DNA of 64,000 bases. Source: Cristatella mucedo (Eukaryota > Bryozoa > Phylactolaemata > Cristatellidae). Under the pieces are notes generated by a model. It searched no databases and had not been told where the DNA came from. It saw only the letters and a list, made by a program, of their open reading frames with translations. A program made the position numbers and the translations under genes. Positions 1 to 12,900 of this stretch are shown here, piece after piece (position 1 is the stretch's first letter; every line of letters begins with the position of its first letter). The stretch spans positions 605,145 to 669,144 of the forward strand of contig WPIO01000168.1 of NCBI GenBank assembly GCA_009760855.2, given 5' to 3'.

Positions 1-221
1 AGCTAGGTCTCAGTAACAGTGAACATCGGTGTCGAGAGCATCGGCGAGCATCAAGCTATAAGTGGCCGAATGAGATTAGTGCCAGCCTTGATGCAACTAG
101 GTTGCAGAAATTTGCAGCACTTCTAAGGAGTGGATTTTGCCGGTTCTGATGCAGGAACTTGCTTCAGGGGTTTATCTAAGGCTGCAATGACCTTTCTGTC
201 ATTTGTGTGTAACAGTTAAGG

Positions 222-457
222 CATTCGTCCTCGATGTGCTTATGCGTGCTGACACTGTTCATGCTGCCACTAACCACATCTGCATGCTGACCCTGTGCAT
301 GTCGCCCCTAACCATGTTATTCATTTTGTTTGTTTTTCAAGCATGATTTTACTTACTATTCTATTGCGTATCACTTTGCAGCAAATGTAAAGCGCCTAGA
401 AAGAGATTAAGTTCTCTGAGGGCGCTTTATCAAGTGCAATATTATTATTATTATTAT
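222..457 (+). mobile_element. LINE-A 3' end fragment
   Basis: The non-coding 3' end of the L2/CR1-like family A: the CATGCTGCCACTAACCAC region, then the 3' hairpin AAAGCGCC...GGCGCTTT and an ATT-repeat tail at about 440-457. 5' truncated. Confidence 0.8.
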
Positions 458-783
458 AAGGCACACATGTTTCATTCGGCCTTTTTGTTACTGTGTGCTT
501 TGCGTGATTACTTGCACACGATTCAATTCAGTGCTACTAACCAGTGGCCATTCTAAGTGGTGATTTCGATTGTCTTTTAATGATATGCTTTAATGTCTCA
601 GCTCGATACATGTTTGCTTTTGCTTGCATAAGCTTGCTTTGTCCAAGCATGATGCCATTAATGCATTAATCCGTTGGCTATTGATTCTCATGCAGTGCTT
701 TGTAGAGCACCCGGATAGAGATTTAGCTTTCTTTGGTTGATATACAAACGACTTAGCATTAGTATTGCTATTATTAGTTCCAT
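458..783. other. No recognisable feature
   Basis: AT-rich unique-looking sequence, probably intronic to SMG6 if the gene extends upstream. I see no exon-like reading frame in it. Confidence 0.4.
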
Positions 784-897
784 CACCGAAGTTCTGAATA
801 CTATCGGCTCAGCACTGCTTGCACAGATATTATGTTTTTCCACCGAAGTTCTGAATACTATCGGCTCAGCACTGCTTGCACAGGTAGTATGTTTTTT
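784..897 (+). repeat. 57-bp tandem duplication
   Basis: Two copies of a 57-base unit beginning CACCGAAGTTCTG (784-840 and 841-897), differing at a few bases near the 3' end of the unit. Confidence 0.9.
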
Positions 898-1490
898 CAA
901 GACAATTCAATGGTGACAGCATGTGAATGACAGCAGCAGCTTTGTGTAGCTCGCTGCAGGTTCAGCAGCTGATGCTTGAGCTGATGCCAGTTTATGAGCA
1001 GCTCACAGAGCTCTCCGGGCGACGCCTACACGGCTCAGTCACCCTTGACCTTCTCAACCAGCTTAGGTGAGTAGTGTGACCCCCCACGTGGCCTCGGTAT
1101 TTCATTCTCCTCCAAGGTGTAATGGTGAAATTCCTGAGTACTACTTCTGTTTTGGATCGGATCTGTGCCAATGGCTTCTCTGAAATGAAGGCAAATATAC
1201 ATACATGTAAATAAACCGGGGCACCGTTTATAAGCTGATCTTGCATCTAATTTTGTCGAACCCTTGGTCAAAAGCTGCATCGAAGTACTTTAAATAAGGC
1301 ACTAGGTCACTTGCCACTTACCTGCCATGCCCTATACGTGTTTGGCAATATGCTGATCTTTTTACCAGCAAGATGCTCTACCATGCAAGATATCTGAGGT
1401 TAAATTAAGGTCTCTATTCGAGATATAAAATTGAATGAGCCTAAATTTCACGCATAAGTTGAATCATGCATGCATAAGCACGTTAAGGTT
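898..1490. other. No recognisable feature
   Basis: No family or motif recognised on either strand. Short open frames here have no coding signature. Confidence 0.4.
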
Positions 1491-1492
1491 CA

Positions 1493-2170
1493 ATAATGAA
1501 GTACTGCTTGTTTTGCATGAAGCATTTGCATTCCCTTTTGGCTGGGCTGCCAAAGAAAGCTATTATGCCACTACAGCGGACTATGAATATGGCTGCAAGG
1601 CTGGTCTTCAAGTCCCAGCGGTTTGAGCATGTGTCACCTTTGCTGAAAGAGCTAGGATGGTTGCCAGTTGAGCAAAGAATACAGAGCAAAGTTCTTATGC
1701 TGACCTACAAGGCCCGCCACGGCTTGGCTCCTTCGTACCTAGCTGAACTGCTGCATCAGTTTCAGCCTGTTCGTGCCCTGAGGTCCTGTGTGGACAATAA
1801 ATTCGCTGTCCCATTCCTCTGCTTAAAGACAGTTGGCGACAGAAGCTTTAGCTCTGCAGATCCTAGACTGTGGAGCTCGCTTCCACAATTCTTACGCAAC
1901 GACAACTACTCTCTAACTGCCGACTATGGCACATCTTTTTCAGCGGTCCTTAGCTGCTACTTCTATGCTACTCACTACCTCAACTGCTCTCCTGACTCTG
2001 CTATGCTTCCGACTTTCTCTTTGTTTCGTGAGACAAAGTCTGTTGGCTACCGAATTCGTACCGAAAGCCGCTTAGGCTGTGAGTGCGCTATACAAAACTG
2101 TGTAACACCCACATGGTCTTTGTAACTTTGTGGAGTTACAGACGGAGATACACACACATGCGTGCCAGTC
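1493..2170 (+). mobile_element. LINE-B RT C-terminal fragment
   Basis: An open frame (1496-2125) encodes the end of an L2/CR1-type polyprotein: LLAGLPKKAIMPLQRTMN, then [20 protein letters not shown] and [20 protein letters not shown], and the DRSFSSADPRLWSSLPQF box. These are the conserved thumb and C-terminal motifs of this LINE type. The RT catalytic motif is absent, so the copy is 5' truncated. The 3' end is the GAGTTACAGACGGAGATACA signature. Confidence 0.88.
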
Positions 2171-2366
<196 letters not shown>

Positions 2367-2390
2367 CTGTCTCTTTCTGCTGATCATTAT

Positions 2391-2797
2391 GGTCCCGTAC
2401 AAACCTCGAATCCTTTGGAGACCGTGCATTTAGTTCGTATACTCCCAAAGCCTGGAACTCCCTTCCGACCTGCGTCAGAACATCCCCTGACCTGACCACA
2501 TTTAAAAAGAATTTAAAATCACACCTATTTAGGACAGCATTTAGTGGGTCCCTGTGATTCGTCCTTGATGTGCTTATGCGTGCTGACACTGTGCATGCTG
2601 CCACTAACCACATCTGCATGCTGACCCTATGCATGTCGCCCCTAACCATGTTATTCATTTTGTTTGTTTGTCAAGCATGATTTTACTAACCATTCGATTG
2701 CATTTCCCTTTGCAGCAAATATAAAGCGCTCAGAGAGAGAGAGAGAGAGAGATTAAGTTATCTGAGGGCACTTTATCAAGTGCATTATTATTATTGT
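2391..2797 (+). mobile_element. LINE-A 3' end fragment
   Basis: Family A from the last coding bases (TTTGGAGACCGTGCATTTAG box) through the 3' hairpin. The hairpin loop side carries an expanded GA run (2731-2751). The ATT tail ends at about 2797, 70 bases before SMG6 exon 1. Confidence 0.85.
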
Positions 2798-2865
2798 TAC
2801 GTTACACGAGTGTCTGCTATTTGATCTCTGTTCGGTCTCGAATCGCTCGATCCTTGCTGTTGCAG

Positions 2866-3160
2866 GCCTTGTGTCCGTGATACGTGTGAGAGAATTTTAA
2901 TGGCCGACATTGAGTTTGCATATACGAATGGTGTAGACCAGATGCTTTGGAAGGCAGTGTATCATCTTGTCATTGAAAATCTCCGGAAGCACGCCAGCAG
3001 TGATGATGATGACGAGGAAGAATCCGAGGTGTATGGCAGCAGCAGTAGCAGCCGTCGTATAACGTCCTCTTCCTTCGGGAACAACAGTGCCGCAGTGGTT
3101 CAGAGGCAGCCGCCATCGGCATCTCGAGGTCTCCTGCTGGTTGAGACAATTCTGGAGGAG
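2866..3160 (+). CDS. SMG6: SMG6 exon 1 (first visible): EST1 N-terminal helices
   Basis: The acceptor is TTGCAG at 2860-2865 and the donor GTGAGA at 3161. The first base completes a codon from an upstream exon, and the reading frame is open from it. The part [20 protein letters not shown] matches the helix of animal SMG6 that ends in LWK, followed by a second helix. A low-complexity insert follows (Asp/Glu run then Ser run, about 3000-3070). An ATG at 2900 could start a protein, but the conserved match begins before it and the acceptor is good, so I treat this as an internal exon. Confidence 0.88.
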
Positions 3161-3722
3161 GTGAGATTCTGTCCTTTTCTTCTATCAAACCATGAATAAC
3201 TGCACTGTGAGCTGCAGACTTTGCTTGGCACTGTTTTTTGGCAGTTGGCGTTTTGAAGCAGTCAATTTTGATTGGGCTCCTCGTGCCTCACGTTGAACCC
3301 GGCTCTGCTGCTATAACGAGCTATGTATTGCCTCCTGCTGCCAATCCCAGTGGCAGAAGAAAGAGCCTGAAAGCTCCCTGTGAGATCAATCTCTGGGGTT
3401 GTCTTGAGCATATCCGAAAGCAGTCTTTAGCTTTCACCATCCCAAGAGGTTAAAAGGCAGCCGACATCAGCAACAGGATAGTTGTGGGTGTAGCAAACTG
3501 CTTAGTCCTAAAGGATTGGTGGCTAGGATAGGGGAGGGGTTAGGCGGTTTTAGGATGATAGTTCTTGCTATCAGCCATCTAAGTAGTGGGTGTTTGTCAT
3601 CCCGGCATTTTATCTAAAGCTTTGCTGCTAGACTGCCTCAAATAATGTACCACAGTCAAGGCTTCGACCGGTATATTGCTTCAGCATTAGTCTTCTAATT
3701 TAGGCTTGTTATATATTATATG

Positions 3723-3768
<46 letters not shown>

Positions 3769-3839
3769 ATATGTTTAGGTGTGCTTGATATAGGCTGGTG
3801 TATAGATTCACACACTCGTGGACACACTCTTACATGCAT

Positions 3840-3932
<93 letters not shown>

Positions 3933-6900
3933 TCCACTGACATGTATCTATCTATCTGTCGCTCCACAAAGCCACAAAGAATATGTGGGTGTTATGCAGG
4001 AGATTTTTGTATTGCCTCACAAACTCTCACAGCCTAAGCGCTCAGTATGCTTTCGGTAGCCAACAGACTTATCTCACTCAACAAAGAGAAACTGGGAAGC
4101 ATAGCAGAGGCAGGAGAGCAGTTGAGGTTAATGCTTTCGGTAGCCAACAGACTTATCTCACTCAACAAAGAGAAACTGGGAAGCATAGCAGAGGCAGGAG
4201 AGCAGTTGAGGTTATCAATGAGAATATTGAAATCTCTTGCAATTATTAATGGCCTGTCACACGCAAATATTTTAGTGAGGAACTCCGAGAACTTCTCTAT
4301 AAACAAGTTTAGGCAGCCGGAAAGAGGTCGATATATCGCAGCAGTGAGAGGCACTGTCTTCGATGATCTAATTAATTTGCATGATGACCTGATTGCAACT
4401 GATTCAAACGATGGCCCATGCGAAAAACTGTATGTCTTATAGCCAAACGATTAACAAACAACAATAAAAAAACCTGCCATTCACCTTATCAGATCGCATG
4501 GACTGAGAGAAAGAGAACCCTAATGGGATGATCTCAGATACACAGCTACCAGAGCAGGGCATCATCCATATTTTGTTAAGCAGAAATGCATCTAGCTTCT
4601 CCTGGACAGCCTGATTTCGAATGAGTAACCTCTTGGTTTCTGAGCAGGCATTTTGTAGGCATAATTTAAGAGGCTGTACAACAACTGCGCGCCGCTGATA
4701 AAGTGGCTTGCATTCTAATCGGCATGTAGCCGGCTAGGCAGACGCTGCCCCTTCGAATTTAAATTGGACTTTGTAACGGTTGCTGGTCGACATGCACGTT
4801 TATCTGAGAAAGCCTCTGTGCTTGGTAGTAAGCTTGCTGCAATGGTTATGCATTCTATCTTTATCCAGGCACGAATGTTCTATGGGCATCTGACTGCTTC
4901 AATTGAAAGTGGATACGGTATTAATCCAGAGGTCTCCTCCGAAGGAGAGTGTCACTTCACACTGTCAGATGATGTTGTCTTGCCCGAAGTGCCATCGGCC
5001 AGGGCAGTGCGCGTGCATGGACGTCGATCGCAGAAGTTTGCACTGCTCACCTGCCAGAGGCTTTATATGTGTCTGGGCGATATCGCTCGCTACAAAGAGC
5101 TTGTTGCACGTACGTCCAATTTTGGAAAATCCCGCAGGTAAGTCAATTGACCTGGCCATAGGAACGGCTGGTAAGTGGGTGGAACTCTCACCTCTCTGCC
5201 TACTGTAGTCCTGCACTGTCCTCCCTGCTTGTAGTGCTCTATAAATTCTACTGAAGATCCGATCTGAGCTCCTTTCCTATCAGGCCTGTAGTTGCACCAC
5301 TTGCTCGTCTAACTGCGCTTATTTGATTGTGCCCCCCCATAACGGACTTCAGACCCCTCCCCGAGACCGCCTCTTCAGCTCCTTTGCTACCAAGCCTGAA
5401 ACTCACCTCCAACTGACAACACTTCATCTCTTGATTTAGTGTGGGGGTTTAAAAAGAAGCTTCAAACTACCGGTCTTCATAGTCTTTTTCTGTCCTAAGG
5501 ATTAATAAAAACAATCAGAGGTACTGCGCTGCAATGGTTCAGGTCCTATCACAGTGTGAGACACCAGAATATTGATGTAAATGGGCAAAGATCATCGGAG
5601 GAACCTCTGAAGTCTGTGCTGGTTCCCATAACGCTTTGTACCCTCCCTCTTGCCAAGCTCAATCTAGGCTTTCACTTCTATGCAGATGATGTAATGCTAT
5701 TGCATGTATTGATGACATCCGTTCTTATATTGAATGATGATAAAAATAACTTACTAGTAATGGGCACACCAAGCACGATTCAGAAATTGGAAAGGTTACT
5801 GCTTAAGTCGGCTCTGCCAGCATATATCCTGTTGAATCTGCATGAAATCTAGGTCTCATGTTCCAAGTGACCTGTTATTAGACGACCACACCAGCTCAAG
5901 AGTAGTCTGCCTACTTTCAGCTGCATAACAGTGCTAAAATTCATGCATGTTTAAATACGAATACAAATCTAAATTGGTCAACGCATTTGTGACATCCCGT
6001 CTTGACTTCTGTAACTCTCTGCTTGCTGGTCTACCGGCCTGTGCAATCAGGTGCGTACAGCTAGTGCCAAGCTCTGCAGCTAGGCTTGTCTGTCGTGAGT
6101 GTTGAAGTTGCCGTGTCACACCTTTCTCACCGACCTACACGGGCTCCTAGTCAAGTAATGCGCTAGGCTATGCATAGCACCACCAGCTTTTTGGAATCTA
6201 ATCGTTTACCTATACCTCATGCAAACCTTAAATCCTTTGGAGACCGTGCATAAAGTTCACATGGTCCCAAAGCCTGTAATTAACTCCCGACTTGTGTCAC
6301 GACGTCCCCCGACTTGTTAACACTTAAAAGAGAAACTAAAAACGCATGTAATTATCATAGCATTTAGTGGGTTCTTGTGATTCGTCCTTAATTTGCGTAT
6401 GCATGCTGACACTGCGCATGCTGCCACTAACCACACTTGCATGCAGACCCGGTGCATGTTGCCCCTAACCATGTTGTTCTTGTTGTTTACTGAGCATGCT
6501 ACCACTAACCATTCGATCGTGCTTCCTTTGCAGCAAATGTCAAGTGTTTAGAAAGAGATTTTGAGTTCCCTGAGAGCGCTATCACACATTTATTAATATT
6601 ATTATTATTAGTAGTACATTTATATTTTGCCCTCAGAAAACATACTCTTTTCAGTCACCTTGTGCTCTAAGAGAATAGTCCTTTACTTGCACGGGCTTTG
6701 TGAAATTATTCTTACGATCAGCCATTTGACCTTTGCTCTTTTTAGCAAATGTAAAGTCAGAGAAAGATATTTTGTTCTCCGGGCAATATATAAAGCTTTT
6801 ACTATTGTATATTAGCATGATTATTATGCAGTAGGCACCATGACCTCCCCAAGCTAGAAACTCCAGCCACTCACTGAAGCTCTTATTGCTCGGCTGCCAC

Positions 6901-9900
6901 TTTACACCTATGCCTTGGCCTGCTTGGCCATCAGGCAGGCCATCTTGGCTGGCCACTTGTAAGTTTTTTGCTGATACTGGCCTTTGCATGCCAGAACAAT
7001 GGCAACACACGAATCTGTCTGGGCTGCAGGACGATTTGATTCATGCTCTTAATTACTCCTAAGCAGAAACACAAATGCTTACTGCATACACTATTGCTAT
7101 CTATAATGTAAGCCAACTAGCTTTAAAGCAATACTAAAGCTGCACTTTAATCATTGTCAGCTCACCAAGGGGCCGGCATGACTTTGGGGCTAGCCACTAA
7201 AATCTTTATGATTGCATTTGTCAAATATTGTGCTTTTTGTGTATTGTAATTCCAGCATTCAGGGACTAGAAGCATCCATGGCACTGCGTAGCTGCGCTGC
7301 TACCACATTATTTTTCGTACTTGCTCTTTTTTTGTTGTAGCTGGTATTTAAAAGCATTGCGTGTTGCGCCCAAGAATGGAAGTCCGTATCACCAGCTGGC
7401 GCTGCTGGCCCTTTACACTGTAAGTATGCTGTGTATGTAGTGTCACACTAGTGGCTGTTACTAGATGGAAGCAGAATGTTTGCTTGCTGCTTGCTGCATT
7501 TGCAAGTTCTCTTGCATCTGTGTGTGCAAAGGAGAAGACTGCTGTTCTTGCTCCTGACTGAGGGTAGTTGAGTGGCATGGTTGCTAAGCAAATTGATCGC
7601 TAGAATTCTTTCAGGGCAGGAAGCTCGAGTCGGTTTACTATTATATGCGATGCCTGGCGGCCAGCAACCCCTTCCTCAGCGCAAGAGAGAATCTGGCAGC
7701 ATTGTTCGATGAAGTCAGAAAAAAGGTTAGTTTGTGTGTTCCTCGATATTTGCATTAACCAATTTTTATTATTCGGCTGTTGTCCTGCTATGACTGATGC
7801 TCTCACCATCTGTTTTGTGAAGGATGGCTTGACATAGTTTACAAGGATCATAGGTCGACCCATAGCGCGAAAGCAAATCAGGGCAATCTGTTTATTTTAG
7901 GAAGTGAGTTCACATCGCAGGTTTGCAAGTTGAAATGCTCAATAACTCCCTCCCGACTTGCGTCAGAACATACCCTGACCTGACCTCATTTATAAAGAAC
8001 TTAAAAACACACCTATTCAGGACAGCATTTAGTGGGTCCCTGTGATTCGTCCTTGATGTGCTTATGCGTGCTGACACTGTGCATGCTGCCACTAACCACA
8101 TTTGCATGCTGACCCTGTGCATGTCACCCCTAACCATGTTATTCATTTTGTTTGTTTTTCAAGCATGATATTACTCACCATTCAATTGCATTTCCCTTTG
8201 CAGCAAATGTAAAGCACCTAGAGAGAGATCGAGTTCTCTGAGGGCGCTTTACCAAGTGCATTATTATTATTATTACAATCAATAACTTTGTTATTTTAAT
8301 GATTCTTTGAACATGTAAATTAATAGTGTTGGCTCGACTTTGTTTTTATAATTTCCATGTCTTGCAATTGAATAATTTTAAGATTTGGTATGCTGTCAGA
8401 TGACTTGATCGCCAAGTCGGCAATCAGGTTTGTGAATTGTTTTCTTTATTAACCAACGCAAGAGTTTCAGTGAATTTGTTTTTACTCGATTGTCGTAAGA
8501 GCATCACTGCTAATGATAGTAATAATAATATGTTTATACAGCATGCTCATTGAACTCAATCTTTTTCCATGTTATTTATGTTGTTTGTCGATCACGATAC
8601 CACTCATCGCTCGACCGTGTTTCCTTTGCAGCAAATGTAAAGCACCTAGAAAGAGATTGAGTTCCCTGAGGGTGCTTTATCAAGTGCATTATTATTATTA
8701 TTATTTCCAGGCACTTTGCATATGCTGTAAAGGAAGCATGATCGAATAGCAACTGGTAGCATGCTCATTGTCAGCGAGCATAACATGGTTAGAGGTGAAA
8801 TGCACAGTTTCAACATGCAACTATGGTTAGTAGCAGCATGCCCAGTGTCAGCACTTTAAGGACGAATCACATGGACCCACTAAATGCTGTGGTAAATAGG
8901 TGCGTTTTTAGTTTCTTATTAAATATGGTCGAGTCAGGGGAAATGACGTCAGTCAGAAGTGAGTTCCAGACTTTGGGAGCATACAAACTAAAGGCATGGT
9001 CTCCAAAGCATTTGAGGTTTATACGAGGTATAAACTAAACAAATTGATTCAGAAAATTGTTTAGTGTGATGCCTAGCCTAGCAGGAGAGTAGGTGTGATA
9101 GGTAGGCTGGGGCCAGATAATGAAGGAACCTAAAAGTGAGTGACATAATCTTGGGCTCGATGCACTGCTTTACTGGGAGCCAGTACCGGTCGGCTAGAAA
9201 GGGTGTGTTGTAGCAACTTCAATATTCACGACAAACAAGCATGCACTCAGGCTCAAAAAAGCCTCGAAGTATGGCCGCCACTGCTGTGGTGGTAAATTTG
9301 TTCAGGCGTTTTCTACGGTTCCAAGAATATTCAAATCATGCGAAGCATGCAAACATCTTTATTGAATAATGAATTGTGAGAGTCATGCTCAGCGGAGTCA
9401 ATTTTTCAGGTCGCTTCCTAAGACATGACGATTTGGCTACTCTAGCCTCTATCTAAGGCAGCCTAGGTCCAGCAAACGTTGAAGCTTGGCTTGTCACTTA
9501 CAGGCTAGCAGATTGTTAATAATAATAATAATAATAATGCACTTGATAAAGCACCCTCAGGGAACTTAATCTCTTTCTAGGCGCTTTACATTTGCTGCTA
9601 AGCGAAACACAATTGAATGGTGAGTAATATCATGCTTGATTAACAACATGAATAACATGGTTAGGGATGACATGCACAGGGTCAGCATGCAAATGTGGTT
9701 AGTGGCAGCATGCACAGTGTCAGCACTCATAAGCACACGAAGGACGAATCACAGGGACCCACTAAATGCTGTTCTAAATAGGTGTGTTTTAAAGTTCTTT
9801 TTAAATGTGATCAAGTCAGGGGATGTTCTGACGCAAGTCGGGAGGGAGTTCCAGGCTTTGGGAGCATACGAACTAAATGCACGGTCTCCAAAGGATTTGA

Positions 9901-12900
9901 GGTGTGTACGAGGTATTGGTAAACTGTTGGATTCTGAAAAGCGGGTGGTACGATGCTTGGCCTGGTGGGGGAGTAGATCTGATAGGTAGGCTGGAGCCAA
10001 TGTAATGTAATGTACCTCCGTCAGTAACTCCACAAAGTCATAAAGACCATGTGGGTGTTACGCAGGAGAGTTTTGTATAGCGCACTCACAGCCTAAGCGG
10101 CTTTCGGTACGCACTCGGTAGCCAACAGACTTCGTCTCACGCAACAAAGAGAAAGTGGGAAGCATAGCAGAGTTAGGAGAGCAGTTGAGGTAGTGAGTAG
10201 CATAGAAGTAGCAGTTCAGGACCGCTGAAAAAGATGTGCCACAGTCGGCAGTTGGAGAGTAGATGTCGTTGCGTAAGAAAAATAATGAAGGAACCTAAAA
10301 GTGAGCAACAAAAACCTTGAAGTCGATCTGTTGCACTCGAGCAGGACTTGGTGATTGATAGTATCAAGAGCTGCTAAATAATCGAGCAAAGCATGCTGAG
10401 ATACTCTGCCCAAGTCTGCATTCCTAAGAAGGTCGTTATACATCCGAAGCAATACTGAGTAATTAGCTCTAAAACTAGACTGGGACTTGCTAGCTCTCTG
10501 TGAAGCTTCAATGTACGAGTTTAGCTGGTCTAGTTGATAGGACCTGTAGGAGGAATTCTGGGAAAAGTTGCTTAAGTTCTCTCGATCTAGTGCTGCTTTC
10601 TTGAGTAGTGGCCTGACTAAAGCTTTTTTGAAAGATGCTGCGACATGACCTGAAGTGAATGACATATTTATGATGTGTTAGTTATCCATGGCAGCAGCAG
10701 ATCAATGCATCCTAAAAGCAGGACAATTAGAATAGGGTTTAGAGGACTAGTTGTCTTCTTTGATTGGGATATGATCGTTCTCTCCTTGACTGTAGACGAG
10801 ATGTGCTTGATGGAATTCAGGGACTTAGAGTCCAGAGGGGATGCGGCTACCCTAAGGGTGGACTCTCCGGTCGTTTCTATCTTGTTGACAAAGAAGCTGG
10901 AGATGCGATCAGCAATATCACCACAAGGAACACTAGAAAGGAGCTAACATTGGGAGCGGTTTGGAGATGATTGATCATAGACATCCGCATTTTCAGATTG
11001 TGCAATGGAAGCTAGACTTAAAGGTATCTTCTTCTAAAAGGACTTTTCAGTAGATTACGACATCAGCTCCTCAAGCAAGTCTACTTCCTGTCATCTGCAC
11101 ACAGTATTGCAATTAAATTGCCCTGCTTTGAAAAGGATACCACAGCCAAGCATGTTCAAAAATGTATGACAGCCCAAAAAAAGTCTGAAGCTCGATATTT
11201 GTTGGTCATCCTGCCTGTGAAATTTTAAGCTTATATTAGGTGCAGAACTTGGCAGCTATGCTTGTCTCTTGCAAGCGTTGCAGCTGCCACATTAAACAAC
11301 TTCTCACAAATCTGCGCAAGTTCCCCATCAAGCAGCGTAAGTTTAATAATAAATAAAATAAATCCTAGCTGATTAAACAGCATATTTTGTATAGCGACAG
11401 AAGAGCCTTTACGGCTATCACCACTGCAAGGAGTGGTGATAAAGGATCACCCACCTTAGAATTCGAACCCACGACCTCGTCCAGAGGTCGTGGAAAGCAA
11501 CCGCCTTATATAGTAGGCCATCACGGCTCACCTATCAAGATCCCCATCAAGCCGAGCAGGTTGCCCATCAAGCGGAGCAGGTTGCCCGTCAAGCGGAGCA
11601 GGTTGCCCGTCAAGCGGAGCAGGTTGCCCGTCAAGCGGAGCAGGTTGCCCGTCAAGCGGAGCAGGTTGCCCGTCAAGCAGCGGAGCAGGTTGCCCGTCAA
11701 GCGGAGCAGGTTGCCCGTCAAGCGGAGCAGGTTGCCCGTCAAGCGGAGCAGGTTGCCCGTCAAGCTGAGCAGGTTGCCCGTCAAGCTGAGCAGGTTGCCC
11801 GTCAAGCAGAGCAGGTTGCCCGTCAAGCAGAGCAGGTTGCCCGTCAAGCAGAGCAGGTTGTCCATCAAGCAGCGTGTAGGCAATGACATTCTACTTGGTA
11901 ACGACGACAGGAATGTCACTGCCCTAGCTCTGCTAGATCTGTCTGCTGCCTTCGACACCATTGATCACGATGTTCTGCTTGAATGATTGAGAACAACGAT
12001 CGGTCTGGCAGGCGAAGCACTGGCGGGGTTTAAATCATACTTGTCTGATCGTGTTCAATCCGTGTCGTGTGGGGGTCAGGTCTCACACACGAGCAAGGTC
12101 ACCTGTGGAGTCCCTCAAGGGTCTGTACTAGGTCCCTTGCTGTTCTCCATGTATGCACAACCTCTGGGAAAAGTGATTAAGGCCTATGGAATAGGATATC
12201 ACTTTTATGCTGACGATACTCAGTTGTATTTGTCATTCTAACCGTCGGAATCTGGTGCAGCAACTGAGAAACTGAATGCTTGCCCTCTAGCGAACCTAAA
12301 ATCCAATGGAGATCTTCCCTCAGTTGTATGGCCCCCTAAGCCTAGAACTCTCTCCTGACTGACATCATACCGTTTTCTGATTTGTCTACATTTAAAAACG
12401 AACCTAAACCTAGCAGTTCCTCACATCCTTTTCACCGTCGGTTAGAATTGTACTTTGTGTGGCTATGTGTTAGTAACCAGGGGCATTTCGTGACTGAACC
12501 ATTGACATGCTTCCTGTTCGTTCAAGATTTATAAAGGGCAAAGACAGAAGTTTGGCGTTCTGGGGGTGCTTTGTCAAGGTTTTATAACTATTGTTAGTTG
12601 AAACCTTTGTAGGACTATGGCACGGGTTATCGTCGGCACCATTCTGATCTCTAGAAGACCCTGTGCATGTCAGCCCTAACCATGTTATTCCCTTTGTTTG
12701 TTGAGCGTGCTACCACTAACCATTCGATCGTGTTTCCTTTGCAGCAAATGTAAAGCACCTACAAAGAGATTTGAGTTCTCTGATGGTGCTTTATCAAGTG
12801 TGTTATTATTGTTATAGCTATTATTATTATGATTATTAAATGGTGTACGGATTACTGGCTAAGCCTCCTGTCTGCTGACTAGGCCAGCCACTGTCTGTTG

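Noticed and set aside
2900-3199. SMG6 start at the ATG of 2900
   Set aside because: Conserved residues continue upstream of it to a good splice acceptor, so it is more likely an internal Met.
3687-4059. His-Thr, Cys-Val and Tyr-Ile repeat proteins
   Set aside because: Artefacts of AT and CA dinucleotide repeats.
11545-11876. CRISPR array
   Set aside because: Units are directly adjacent with no unique spacers, and the DNA is eukaryotic.
11387-11986. 199-residue repeat protein as a host gene (or an adhesive/antifreeze-type repeat protein)
   Set aside because: It begins inside a SINE and ends in a LINE RT fragment; the repeat is a minisatellite of LINE origin.
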